A DNA stretch of 64,000 nucleotides from the NCBI GenBank assembly GCA_964567745.1, contig CAZMNY010000028.1, positions 1 through 64,000 on the forward strand. The letters are read 5' to 3'. Numbering within the stretch: the first letter of the stretch is position 1; every line of letters starts with the position of its first letter. The notes under the pieces were generated by a model, which saw only the letters and a program-made list of their open reading frames with translations, searched no databases and was not told the origin of the DNA. The translations under genes and the position numbers were made by a program. This DNA comes from CAZMNY01 sp964567745 (GTDB lineage: Bacteria; Planctomycetota; Planctomycetia; Pirellulales; Pirellulaceae). This document shows, in pieces, positions 35,942-44,342 of the stretch.

Positions 35942-37741
35942 ATGCCAGCCACTGCCGTAACGCTCTTGCGTTCCTGTGCGATTCTTTCGCTTTGTCTGTC
36001 GGCCCAGCTGATCACTCAGCAACTCGCCGGCGCCGAACGCCCCAATGTCGTGTTCGTGATGACCGACGACCAGGGGTATGGGGACTTGAGTTGCACTGGA
36101 AACCCGGTATTGAAGACGCCCAATATCGACGCGTTGTCTCGAGTCTCAGTGAGGCTTAACGATTACCACGTGTCGCCGACCTGTTCGCCAACTCGCAGCG
36201 CATTGCTGACTGGGCACTGGACGAACCGTACCGGAGTCTGGCACACAATCATGGGTCGCTCGCTGTTGCGTGAAAACGAAACAACGGTGGCTCGCATTTT
36301 CGCCGACGACGGGTACGCGACCGGCATGTTCGGCAAATGGCATTTGGGCGACAACTATCCCTATCGCCCGGAAGACCGCGGCTTTCAAGAAGTGATGCGT
36401 CACGGCGGGGGCGGTGTTGGGCAGACGCCTGACTACTGGGACAACGCATACTTCGACGGCTCGTACTTTCACAACTCCAAGCCCGAAGCGGTCAAAGGTT
36501 TTTGCAGCGACGTCTTCTTTGATTACGCCAAGCGATTTATCAAAAAACAGAAGGCGGCTGGCAAGCCATTTTTCGCTTACATCGCGACGAACGCACCGCA
36601 CGGCCCGATGCATTCGCCGCCCAAATTCAGCAAGCCCTATCAGAGCAAGAAAACCAATCTAGCGAACTTCTACGGCATGATCGCCAACATCGATGACAAC
36701 GTCGGAAGGATGCGAAAATTCCTCAAGCAAGAAGGACTCGAAGAGAACACGATTTTCGTGTTTACGACAGACAACGGAACATCCAGCGGCAGCGGAGTGT
36801 TCAACGCGGGCATGCGAGGCAAGAAGGGCAGCGAGTACGATGGAGGCCACCGCGTCCCGTTCTTCTTGCATTGGCCGAAGGGCGGTTTGAGCGGCGGTTC
36901 CGATGTTGCCACCATCACGGCTCATGTCGATGTCGTGCCGACGCTGATCGATTTATGCGGAGTCAAAAAGCCAAAGGACGTGAAGTTTGACGGTGTCAGC
37001 ATTCGACCGCTGCTGGAGAACAAAGCCGCGGACTGGCCCGATCGAATTCTGATCACCGATTCTCAGCGAGTCAAAGACCCTATCAAGTGGCGCAAGAGCG
37101 CGGTGATGACCTCTCAATGGCGATTGGTCAACGGCAAGGCGCTCTACGACATGAAGTCCGATCCAGGCCAGCAGCGCGACGTCTCCGCGGACAACCCTCA
37201 AGTCGTGAAGCGGCTGACCGATTTCTATGATGCCTGGTGGCGTGAATTGCTGCCAACGTTCGATCAGGATTGCGCGATTTTCCTGGGCCATCCGAAACAG
37301 AACCCAACAACCTTGACTTGCCACGACTGGATCACCACGGGCTCGACGCCCTGGAACCAATCGCACGTTCGCAGTGCACAAGGCGGAGAGCGGAACACGG
37401 GTTTTTGGAACGTATCATTCGCAAAAGAAGGCGAGTACCAGATTCGGCTTCGTCGTTGGCCGCAGGAGAGCGGTGCCAAACTGGGTGATTCGCTTCCCCC
37501 CGGCGCCTCGGTCCCTGGCGTTGCAGCATATCGAACGCGGCCCGGCAAGTCGTTCAAGCCTGTACGTTGTGTGCTGAAAATTGGCGATCAAGTCTATCGA
37601 GCCGAAGCCAATCCAAACGATGCCGAAGTGGTGTTTCGAGTCAAGCAGAAGACAGCCGGCACGACACGCCTCTCCGCTCGCTTCTATTCGGAAGACGACC
37701 GTTGGATCGGCGCTTACTACGCCTATGTCAAACGTAACTAG
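35942..37741 (+). CDS. Secreted arylsulfatase-type sulfatase
   Basis: The 599-residue protein has a signal peptide (about residues 8-30, cleavage near LAGAE). The sulfatase domain begins RPNVVFVMTDDQGYGDLS. C81-S-P-T-R is the formylglycine site, followed by SALLTGHWTNRTGVW. IFVFTTDNGTSSGSG and GKKGSEYDGGHRVPFFLHWP are further arylsulfatase A-type motifs. After about residue 450 there is a beta-rich C-terminal domain not found in minimal sulfatases. It hydrolyses sulfate esters outside the cytoplasm. Its TAG stop lies in a 15-bp repeat unit and in the end of an inverted-repeat element. Confidence 0.94.
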   Translation: MPATAVTLLRSCAILSLCLSAQLITQQLAGAERPNVVFVMTDDQGYGDLSCTGNPVLKTPNIDALSRVSVRLNDYHVSPTCSPTRSALLTGHWTNRTGVWHTIMGRSLLRENETTVARIFADDGYATGMFGKWHLGDNYPYRPEDRGFQEVMRHGGGGVGQTPDYWDNAYFDGSYFHNSKPEAVKGFCSDVFFDYAKRFIKKQKAAGKPFFAYIATNAPHGPMHSPPKFSKPYQSKKTNLANFYGMIANIDDNVGRMRKFLKQEGLEENTIFVFTTDNGTSSGSGVFNAGMRGKKGSEYDGGHRVPFFLHWPKGGLSGGSDVATITAHVDVVPTLIDLCGVKKPKDVKFDGVSIRPLLENKAADWPDRILITDSQRVKDPIKWRKSAVMTSQWRLVNGKALYDMKSDPGQQRDVSADNPQVVKRLTDFYDAWWRELLPTFDQDCAIFLGHPKQNPTTLTCHDWITTGSTPWNQSHVRSAQGGERNTGFWNVSFAKEGEYQIRLRRWPQESGAKLGDSLPPGASVPGVAAYRTRPGKSFKPVRCVLKIGDQVYRAEANPNDAEVVFRVKQKTAGTTRLSARFYSEDDRWIGAYYAYVKRN

Positions 37742-37845
37742 TGCTGCGTTACGCCTTAGTTTTAGGGTGGCGCACCCGATTCGCCGTGGCGGGCGTTGAC
37801 CAAACGAATTGTCGATCCCAATTCCAAGCTGTAACACAGCACTAG
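37738..37845. mobile_element. Miniature inverted-repeat element (about 108 bp)
   Basis: The ends are imperfect inverted repeats matching at 17 of 20 positions (left begins CTAGTGCTGCGTTAC; the reverse of the right begins CTAGTGCTGTGTTAC). Both ends carry CTAG, which could be a 4-base target duplication. The interior is noncoding and has a GGGTG/CACCC hairpin. Its left end includes the TAG stop of the preceding sulfatase. The flanks are copies of GTCAAACGYAACTA (37727-37740 and 37847-37860). Confidence 0.6.
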
Positions 37846-37972
37846 CGTCAAACGCAACTATCATCAAACGACACTAACGCGAGACACCTCACCGCCGAGT
37901 TGATGCTTCGCGGCGGTCAATCGATCGCCTGACCTCCTACGCCATACGCCTTACACCCGAACGGTTACGCTC

Positions 37973-40342
37973 GTGAAAACTCACCGCACTGGCTCGTCGA
38001 TCTTCCTCGCATCCTTCGCACTCGTTTTCGGTATGCTCGGCGCCACGCCTCAGCCTGCACAGGGGCAGGGCCGTTTACGCCAATTGCAATTCCCTTTGCG
38101 AGCGAGTTGGGGCGACATCCATGCCGTCGACGAAGGCGTTGAGTTGCGAGTGGACAAGGCACCTGCGTCGGGCCGGCTGACGATCCCTCGCCTAAACAAC
38201 CCGATCGGGAAAATCACGCTGGTCGGCACCGAGGGCGAGCTAAAGATCGTACCCGGCGTGACGAGCTGGGAGATTTTTTTCCCCAAGAAGAAAGTTGCCG
38301 CGCCGTTTACTGTGAACGTCGCGACGATCGGTAAGCCGGCACTGCCGAACGGAAAAGAGAGCGTCGAGCCGCCGAAAGACGTGCAGATCGTTTTGCCGGC
38401 GCACGCCGCAGTAACGCATGGGCGTCTACTCCGTTACGAACCCCAACCCCATAAGAACAAGGTGGGCTATTGGGCCGATGTGAACGATTGGTGCCATTGG
38501 AATTTCCGAGCCAAGCAAGCTGGCGTTTACAAAGTCGAGATCGAGCAGGGCTGCGGGAAAGGGCAGGGGGGTAGCGTTGTCGATGTGAAGATCAAAGATG
38601 CCTCGTTTTCGTTCACCGTCGCGGACACCGGTCACTTGCAAAATTTCAAATGGCGAGAAATCGGCCAATTGAAGATCGACGCGGAAGGCGTTCATACGCT
38701 CGAGCTTCGAGCGAAGAAGAAGCCGGCCGTGGCCGTCATGGACGTTCGCACCATCAAGCTGACTCGAATCACCAAATCCGCTCAGCCCGCCAAACGACCC
38801 AACATCGTGTTTTGCTTTGCCGACGATTGGGGACGTTATGCGAGCGCTTACCGAAAAGCGAACGACAACACTCCTAACGCTGTCGTCAAGACTCCAAACT
38901 TTGACCGCATTGCATCGGAAGGCGTGTTGTTTAACAACGCATTCGTGAACGCGCCATCCTGCACTCCGTGCCGCAGTTCATTGCTCTCCGGACAATATTT
39001 CTTTCGAACGGGTCGTGGCGCGATACTGCAGGGCGCCATTTGGGATGCAAACATTCCGAGCTATCCGCTGCTGCTGCAGGATGCCGGATATCACATCGGC
39101 CACACCTACAAAGTTTGGAGCCCTGGTTCGCCGGCGAACGCACCGTACGGCGCCAACGCCACCGCGTTCAATCAGGCAGGCCGCAAGTTTAACCGATTCT
39201 CGCAACACGTCAGTCAAGCGAAGAGCGTCGAGCAAGGCAAAGCGGAATTGCTGGGTGAAGTTCGAGGGAATTTTGAACGGTTCCTCGAGGATCGCGAAAA
39301 GGGCCAACCATTTTGCTACTGGTTCGGGCCGACGAACTGCCACCGCACCTGGGTCAAAGGGAGCGGCAAGGCGCAGTGGGGATTGAATCCGGACGACCTC
39401 AAGGGCCGCATGCCGCCATTCTTGCCGGACAATCATACGGTGAGGCAGGACATGTGCGACTACTTGGGTGAAGTGCAAGCGTTTGACGCCGGCGTGGGCG
39501 TGATCGTCGACGAACTCAAGAAGCGAGGCGAACTGGAAAACACGCTGCTGGTTGTCAGCGGCGATCACGGCATTCCCGGTTTCCCTGGCGGAAAGTGCAA
39601 CCTCTATGACTTCGGCGTACACGTGGCGCTTGCCGTTCGCTGGGGCAAGAACATTCCGTCGGGCCGCACCGTCGACGACTTTGTCATCCTCCCGGATCTC
39701 GCTCCTACTTTCCTTGCCGCTGCTGGGATAGAGCCGCCAAGCGTGATGACGGCGCGCAGCCTGCTTCCGACTCTTCACAGCTCGAAAGAAGGGCTGGTCG
39801 ATCCCGCTCGCGATTACGCCGTCGTGGGGCGCGAGCGGCATGTCGCCCGCGCTCGGCTTGATAACCTGCCCTATCCTCAACGCGCCATTCGCACCAAGGA
39901 CTTTCTCTACATTCGCAACTTCAAACCGGAGCGCTGGCCGATGGGCGTGGGCCCCGGATACGGACTGCCACCTGGCAAGTTTCCATCAGCTGCCCTTATT
40001 GAGTCGAATACGTTTACCTGCTTTGGCGATTTGGACGCCAGTCCGACCAAGGCCTGGATCGTGGAGAACCGCGACAAGCCAGGAGTCGCTCGGTTTTTCG
40101 ATTACGCTTTTGGGCGGCGACCAAGTGAAGAGCTCTATGATCTCAGCAAGGATCCGCATCAAACAAAGAACGTCGCGGATTCAGCAGCGTATCGAAATCA
40201 GAAACAAGAACTCAGCGGCCAGTTGATGAACATACTCAGCAAGACCGGCGACCCACGCGTAAAGGGTGACGGCAGCATCTTCGACAAGCCGCCTTACTCC
40301 GACGCCCCGCCGCCCAGAAGGCGAAAGCCGAAGAAGAAATAG
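37973..40342 (+). CDS. Sulfatase with N-terminal beta-sandwich domains
   Basis: The 789-residue protein starts with GTG and a signal peptide (about residues 9-30). Residues about 35-270 form beta-rich domains before the enzyme; GYWADVNDWCHWNFRAKQAG and DVRTIKLTRI resemble carbohydrate-binding modules found beside planctomycete hydrolases. The sulfatase domain starts RPNIVFCFADDWGRYA (about 275). The active-site motif is C330-T-P-C-R, that is C-x-P-C-R with Cys where Ser is usual. VVSGDHGIPGFPGG and RPSEELYDLSKDPHQT follow. The C-terminus is basic (RRRKPKKK). It could act on the same polysaccharide as its neighbour at 35942-37741. Confidence 0.92.
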   Translation: MKTHRTGSSIFLASFALVFGMLGATPQPAQGQGRLRQLQFPLRASWGDIHAVDEGVELRVDKAPASGRLTIPRLNNPIGKITLVGTEGELKIVPGVTSWEIFFPKKKVAAPFTVNVATIGKPALPNGKESVEPPKDVQIVLPAHAAVTHGRLLRYEPQPHKNKVGYWADVNDWCHWNFRAKQAGVYKVEIEQGCGKGQGGSVVDVKIKDASFSFTVADTGHLQNFKWREIGQLKIDAEGVHTLELRAKKKPAVAVMDVRTIKLTRITKSAQPAKRPNIVFCFADDWGRYASAYRKANDNTPNAVVKTPNFDRIASEGVLFNNAFVNAPSCTPCRSSLLSGQYFFRTGRGAILQGAIWDANIPSYPLLLQDAGYHIGHTYKVWSPGSPANAPYGANATAFNQAGRKFNRFSQHVSQAKSVEQGKAELLGEVRGNFERFLEDREKGQPFCYWFGPTNCHRTWVKGSGKAQWGLNPDDLKGRMPPFLPDNHTVRQDMCDYLGEVQAFDAGVGVIVDELKKRGELENTLLVVSGDHGIPGFPGGKCNLYDFGVHVALAVRWGKNIPSGRTVDDFVILPDLAPTFLAAAGIEPPSVMTARSLLPTLHSSKEGLVDPARDYAVVGRERHVARARLDNLPYPQRAIRTKDFLYIRNFKPERWPMGVGPGYGLPPGKFPSAALIESNTFTCFGDLDASPTKAWIVENRDKPGVARFFDYAFGRRPSEELYDLSKDPHQTKNVADSAAYRNQKQELSGQLMNILSKTGDPRVKGDGSIFDKPPYSDAPPPRRRKPKKK

Positions 40343-40371
40343 CTCGCACCCTTCGTGAGCCAGATCGAGGG

Positions 40372-41142
40372 CTAAGCTCGAGCCGCGCGATAGCGAGCTG
40401 CGCGATCGATGGCCGCTTGGGCCGCGTCGTTGATCAAGAGCACGGCGATAATGAAGATCAATAGGCCGTTGGCGAAGTGGCCCCCAGTTCCGTCGACGAG
40501 CAGCTTTGTCGCGATGACGGCGAGAATCGAGAGCATGAGAACGCCAAAGTGTTTGTTCTTGGCGATGATCGCGCTGATCGGAATCATTCCGAACACCATG
40601 ATGAGCGACGCGATGAGGATTGCGACAACCATCCAACCGAATTGAGTTTCCAGGTCCATGATCGCGACCGCGGCAAAAACCGAATCGAGGCTGAAGAGAA
40701 TATTCATGCCGAGCAAGTAGCCGACCACGCTGGCGACCTTGAGTGCGCCCGATCCGCTCTTCGACTTGGCGTGGTGTCCATCACCCATCTCCTCACGAAG
40801 TTTGTGATAATACTCCCAGATCGCCATCGCCAGAATAATCAGGCCGCCCAAGAAGAGCACGACGCTCATCCAAGTCAATTCGTCTGGATGCTTGCTGAAC
40901 CAGCGATTAGGCAGCCATCCGTATTCCGGCAACTTGGCTTCCAGAAACGTGAGCCTCGATAGACTGAACAGGAAGACGATTCGAAGCACGGCTGCGCAGA
41001 CGAGGGCGACAGAGCGCCAGATCATGTGCTTGCGAGGATCGAGGTTGAGCGTTTTTATCGAGAACTCAATCAGCAAGCCGTTGTCGATGCCAAGGCCGGC
41101 GCTCAATGCGACCAGCGAGATGAAGGACATGAAAACTTCCAT
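40372..41142 (-). CDS. TerC-family integral membrane protein
   Basis: The 256-residue protein has about seven membrane segments. The family's acidic motifs within helices are present: ALSAGLGIDNGLLIEF near the N-terminus and GYLLGMNILFSLDSVFAAVA (about residue 145). TerC proteins are linked to tellurite resistance and to manganese or other metal efflux and metalation of exported proteins. AGGAA about 8 bases before the ATG supports the start. The C-terminus ends in a DRAARYRAARA tail encoded by a 15-base partial duplication. It is a single gene converging on the sulfatase. Confidence 0.9.
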   Translation of the reverse strand: MEVFMSFISLVALSAGLGIDNGLLIEFSIKTLNLDPRKHMIWRSVALVCAAVLRIVFLFSLSRLTFLEAKLPEYGWLPNRWFSKHPDELTWMSVVLFLGGLIILAMAIWEYYHKLREEMGDGHHAKSKSGSGALKVASVVGYLLGMNILFSLDSVFAAVAIMDLETQFGWMVVAILIASLIMVFGMIPISAIIAKNKHFGVLMLSILAVIATKLLVDGTGGHFANGLLIFIIAVLLINDAAQAAIDRAARYRAARA

Positions 41143-41294
41143 TTGTCGTTCCTACCAGGCTCTTTCGTTGTGGCGTTGTTGATCGTCGTAGAACGCTCGC
41201 AGTCAATTTGCCGCGGTGCGCCAGCAACAGTGCGAACCGGGGTCTTGTGTCAGAGCAAGCGAGTCCAATCGGGTAGCGGACTGCGGCGATTGCG

Positions 41295-41738
41295 TTATGC
41301 GGCGCCGTCAGCGATGTCTTCTTCAGGCTGCAGGACTCGCATCGCCAAACTGATCATCTCGGCCAGGTCAGGCCGCTCTAGCAGGAGTTCCTGGGCATCG
41401 CCGGGCGACACCCAGCAGCGATCTCGTTCGTGCGATTCTTTCCAACGCTTCTTGTATTCGTCGACACGCATCAGCATCACGACGACGTCGCGTTTGCGCC
41501 CCGCCTTCTTGTAGTTATAGGAGCCGAGTGGCTTGCCGACTATTTCGCCGACGAGACCAGCTTCCTCGTTTGCTTCCGTCAAGCCAGCGTGCTCGATCGT
41601 TTCATGATCGTGGATCCACCCTTTTGGGAATCCCCAACGTTGCGAAGACCTCGACGTGATCAGGCAGAATTGAATCTTCGATTTGACAAACCGATAGGGC
41701 ACAACGCTCGCCTGACAGGCTTGATTGGTTTGCGACAT
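41295..41738 (-). CDS. Nudix hydrolase, DIPP-like
   Basis: The 147-residue protein resembles diphosphoinositol-polyphosphate/Ap4A-type Nudix enzymes (RWGFPKGWIHDHETIEHAG, then EANEEAGLVGEIVGKPLGSY). The Nudix box G-x5-E-x7-R-E-U-x-E-E-x-G-U is complete except that the Arg of the RE pair is Thr (TEANEEAGL), while the metal-binding glutamates are kept. The substrate is probably a nucleoside polyphosphate. It lies downstream, on its own strand, of an array of 15-bp repeats (41787-41876). Confidence 0.85.
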   Translation of the reverse strand: MSQTNQACQASVVPYRFVKSKIQFCLITSRSSQRWGFPKGWIHDHETIEHAGLTEANEEAGLVGEIVGKPLGSYNYKKAGRKRDVVVMLMRVDEYKKRWKESHERDRCWVSPGDAQELLLERPDLAEMISLAMRVLQPEEDIADGAA

Positions 41739-41786
41739 CCCGTCTTACCTTTTCCAATTACGTTGGCCTGTGCGCGGGCGTCAAAA

Positions 41787-41876
41787 ACACTGCTGACAAA
41801 GACACTGCTGACAAAGACACTGCTGACAAAGACACTGCTGACAAACTCTCGGTTGACAAACTCTCGGTTGACACAT
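41787..41876. repeat. Array of six 15-bp tandem units upstream of the Nudix gene
   Basis: Four copies of ACACTGCTGACAAAG (the last ending in C) at 41787-41846, then two copies of a related unit TCTCGGTTGACAAAC (the last degenerate) to 41876. All share TGACA at 15-base intervals, about 1.5 helical turns. On the Nudix coding strand this gives TTTGTCA repeats 50-140 bases upstream of its start. Confidence 0.85.
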
Positions 41877-41966
41877 TCGCTGGCGGCTCTTGATCCTTGC
41901 CAACCAGCCAGGCTCGAATCTCACATTTCGTTCGCACAATTAAAGCAGAACGCCGTTCGGTTTGGC

Positions 41967-41994
41967 TAGTCCAATCGCAGAGCAGGCTGGACTA
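41967..41994 (-). terminator. Hairpin after the prepilin gene
   Basis: TAGTCCA (41967-41973) and TGGACTA (41988-41994) pair over 7 bases around a 14-base loop, just beyond the prepilin stop on the minus strand. There is no T-run, so terminator function is uncertain. Confidence 0.35.
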
Positions 41995-42001
41995 ATCAAC
42001 A

Positions 42002-42238
42002 CTAATTGACGGCGCCGCCGCCTCCCATTAGCCGACTTGTTGCCGCCCGATACTGAGCGGCCGCGTCGGCGATCACGGTGCAGTCACGCATCGTGGAAGC
42101 CAGCTTCGCCTCGCGACTGGTCCCGAACATTTTCGGTATCGCGATGGCACCGAGGAAACCAAGTAAGAGCACAACGACGATCAACTCCACGAGTGTAAAC
42201 CCGTTGACCGACAATCGTGATCGGAACCAAAAGCGCAT
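42002..42238 (-). CDS. Short type IV prepilin-like protein
   Basis: The 78-residue protein begins MRFWFRSRLSVNGFTLVELI: a basic leader, then the prepilin peptidase site after Gly with Phe +1 and Glu +5 (G-FTLVE), and a hydrophobic helix VVVLLLGFLGAIAIP. The C-terminal domain is only about 45 residues and ends in SRLMGGGGAVN, shorter than usual pseudopilins (GspG types exceed 120). It may be a minor pilin or truncated. No secretion or pilus assembly genes are nearby. An upstream in-frame start 26 codons earlier is unlikely because the leader would be too long. Confidence 0.75.
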   Translation of the reverse strand: MRFWFRSRLSVNGFTLVELIVVVLLLGFLGAIAIPKMFGTSREAKLASTMRDCTVIADAAAQYRAATSRLMGGGGAVN

Positions 42239-42656
42239 GCGACTGCTGATGTAGGAGCGGAAGTCCGGTGGTGTTAGCAAACATAGCCTAGAAAAACCCC
42301 TAAATTGCAGCTGCAAGCGAACAATGTGCAGCCGTCTGAAGAGCTGAGAGCTTACAGTCTGACTGACTCAACTTGGCTTGTTTTCCCGATAACCTGGATT
42401 ATTGATACGACCGATTTCCGTTGACGAAATCACGGACGAGAATGCCCCAAACATCGGCACGATCCGACTCACTATCATCGAATTTTTCCTACTGGCCGTT
42501 AGGGGCACAGACCGCACACATCGAGACAAACATGAGTCGGCAGCCGTCCGCCAAAAGTCATATGGAAAACCACGGTCCACTCTGGCGAGCGTGGCTGCAG
42601 CGATCCGATTTACGCACCTCATACCGTCGTCCGGTTGTGGGCCATTTTTTCCGGCG
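42239..42656. other. Gap of about 418 bp without a clear gene
   Basis: Open frames on both strands cover parts of this gap but each is interrupted, has no family motif, or overlaps the DUF3604 gene in antisense. One minus-strand segment (about 42410-42475) reads GILVRDFVNGNRSYQ before a stop; upstream of it a stop occurs within 30 residues, so it may be a decayed gene end. Confidence 0.35.
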
Positions 42657-44261
42657 TCAGCCGACCCAAATCGGGCTCGACCACGCCATTTGGTTATTGT
42701 GCTGCTGAACGCGAACGTAGTACCAATCGGCTTCACGACGAACCGGCCTGCGATCGCGCCAGCGGATTGTCGCGCTCGATTCGCTCGGGCCGACGAGCCG
42801 TTCAAGCATGAAGCTCTCTGCAGTGAAGGGTCCGGTAAAGTGGATCTGATTATCGTGCTGAAGATCGCGTAATGACGTTTTCGGTTTCAGCTCCGCCGGG
42901 CTGCGAACTTCGACGCTCAGCGCCGCGTCTGCGCGTTCGGCTTCAATGTCCAACACGATCGCTTTCGTTGGGTCTTCCGCAAACGCCTGCACTCGCGACG
43001 TGTGCGACCTCAACTCCAGTTCGGTTGGGCTGAGGGCGACGAGCCGGTCGCGACGCTCCTCGTCAAACGGGGCTGTTTGAAAACAGGGTGTGGCGTTCAC
43101 GAATCGGCCTCCGTCAATTCGAATGTCCATGTCCCAATCGCATACGCGGCCCAGGTTGAGAGCGGCCCAAGGTCCCCAACCATAGCGGACGCGACATTGC
43201 ACGCGGCCTGGAATCGGAGCGGGAGTCGAGGCCGTGTCCTCGGGAAAATGGCGCTCGATCACTCGACCGTTTCGCACCAATTCAATCATCTTCACTCCAT
43301 CCGGCGCCGCGACCCGAATATCGATTTGACGATCCGCCGTGCGTTTCAGTTCCGCGCCCATCGGGCGATCGTTGATCGTGAAGTCGAGTTCGATACGATC
43401 GCCGGTGACTGCATAGGTGCGCCGGTGTCGCAGTGCGTCGACAATCGAAGCGGGGCTGAGATCGCGAGCCCAAACGGCCACCAATCCCTCGCCGTATGCG
43501 CCGGGACATCCTCGGTGATCGTCGGACGATGCAATGAACCCGAATCGAAGTCCCCGCTTGAGCTGCCGATCGACGGTGTTCTCAACGACGCGCCCGCCCA
43601 TGGAATGCCGAATGAAGTCGCCCACCGTCGCTGTGACCGTCTCGCTGCATCCGTGCTCGGAAAATATCTCGACCACGGGCGAAACCGCCTGCGTAAAATG
43701 ATCAAAGTTGGCGCCTCGCCAACCTCGGGCGTACGCCAAGTGATGCGGAATCGCGAGCGCTTTTTTCGCCTCGGCAAAATCGAGAAGTTTCTTGACGTGA
43801 TTTGGCAGGAAGAGCTCCGGCTGATCGTCGCCAAAAATCATGCAGTAGTCGCCAAATCCGCTCGAGTGCCATTCGTAGCCTAACAGCGCCGCAAAGTCAT
43901 CGCCGTTTGCCTCGCGGATCATCGCTCGCGTCTTGGACCAATGGTCGGCGTGCACCTTGAAGCCATTGACCCACTTCATGTGACGATCACCCGGCATTTT
44001 TGGCATGTCATGCCACGAGGCGTGACCGGTAAAAGCAAAGAAGTCGAGGTGCTCTTGTGCGATATCGATTGAGCGTTCGAGCGAGCCCTTGGCGTATCCA
44101 ACCGCATTGTGATTGTGCAGGTCGCCCCAATAGAGCTGATATCCCGCGCGGTCATCTCGGTGTTCCGCTTGAGCTCGCGAAACCGGCCGCGCAGAAGCCG
44201 CAAGTGAGGCCGCTACGCTGCCGCCAACGAACTGCCGTCGATTAATGTTGTAAGTCCCCAT
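42657..44261 (-). CDS. DUF3604/PHP-domain exported protein
   Basis: The 534-residue protein has a Tat-type leader (NRRQFVGGSVAASLAASA). The PHP-type metallohydrolase core shows GDLHNHNAVGY (about residue 45), FTGHASWHDM, AIPHHLAY, FSEHGCSE and SSDDHRGCPGAYGEG, which together supply the metal-binding histidines and aspartates. A beta-rich domain follows from about residue 290. Members are common in planctomycete polysaccharide loci; the reaction is unknown. The ATG at 44261 is favoured because AAGG precedes it by 9 bases, whereas for the ATG three codons upstream the AAGG touches the start. It is followed in the locus by a sialidase-like gene. Confidence 0.88.
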   Translation of the reverse strand: MGTYNINRRQFVGGSVAASLAASARPVSRAQAEHRDDRAGYQLYWGDLHNHNAVGYAKGSLERSIDIAQEHLDFFAFTGHASWHDMPKMPGDRHMKWVNGFKVHADHWSKTRAMIREANGDDFAALLGYEWHSSGFGDYCMIFGDDQPELFLPNHVKKLLDFAEAKKALAIPHHLAYARGWRGANFDHFTQAVSPVVEIFSEHGCSETVTATVGDFIRHSMGGRVVENTVDRQLKRGLRFGFIASSDDHRGCPGAYGEGLVAVWARDLSPASIVDALRHRRTYAVTGDRIELDFTINDRPMGAELKRTADRQIDIRVAAPDGVKMIELVRNGRVIERHFPEDTASTPAPIPGRVQCRVRYGWGPWAALNLGRVCDWDMDIRIDGGRFVNATPCFQTAPFDEERRDRLVALSPTELELRSHTSRVQAFAEDPTKAIVLDIEAERADAALSVEVRSPAELKPKTSLRDLQHDNQIHFTGPFTAESFMLERLVGPSESSATIRWRDRRPVRREADWYYVRVQQHNNQMAWSSPIWVG

Positions 44262-44342
44262 GGATGACATCCTTACAAAATGAAACGAGGTCAGATTGAG
44301 ACGGACTCGACTGGGCTATGCGATGCGACAATCAATGACACG

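Noticed and set aside
41787..41876. CRISPR-like look of the 15-bp array
   Set aside because: Units are contiguous with no unique spacers and are too short; no cas gene is nearby.
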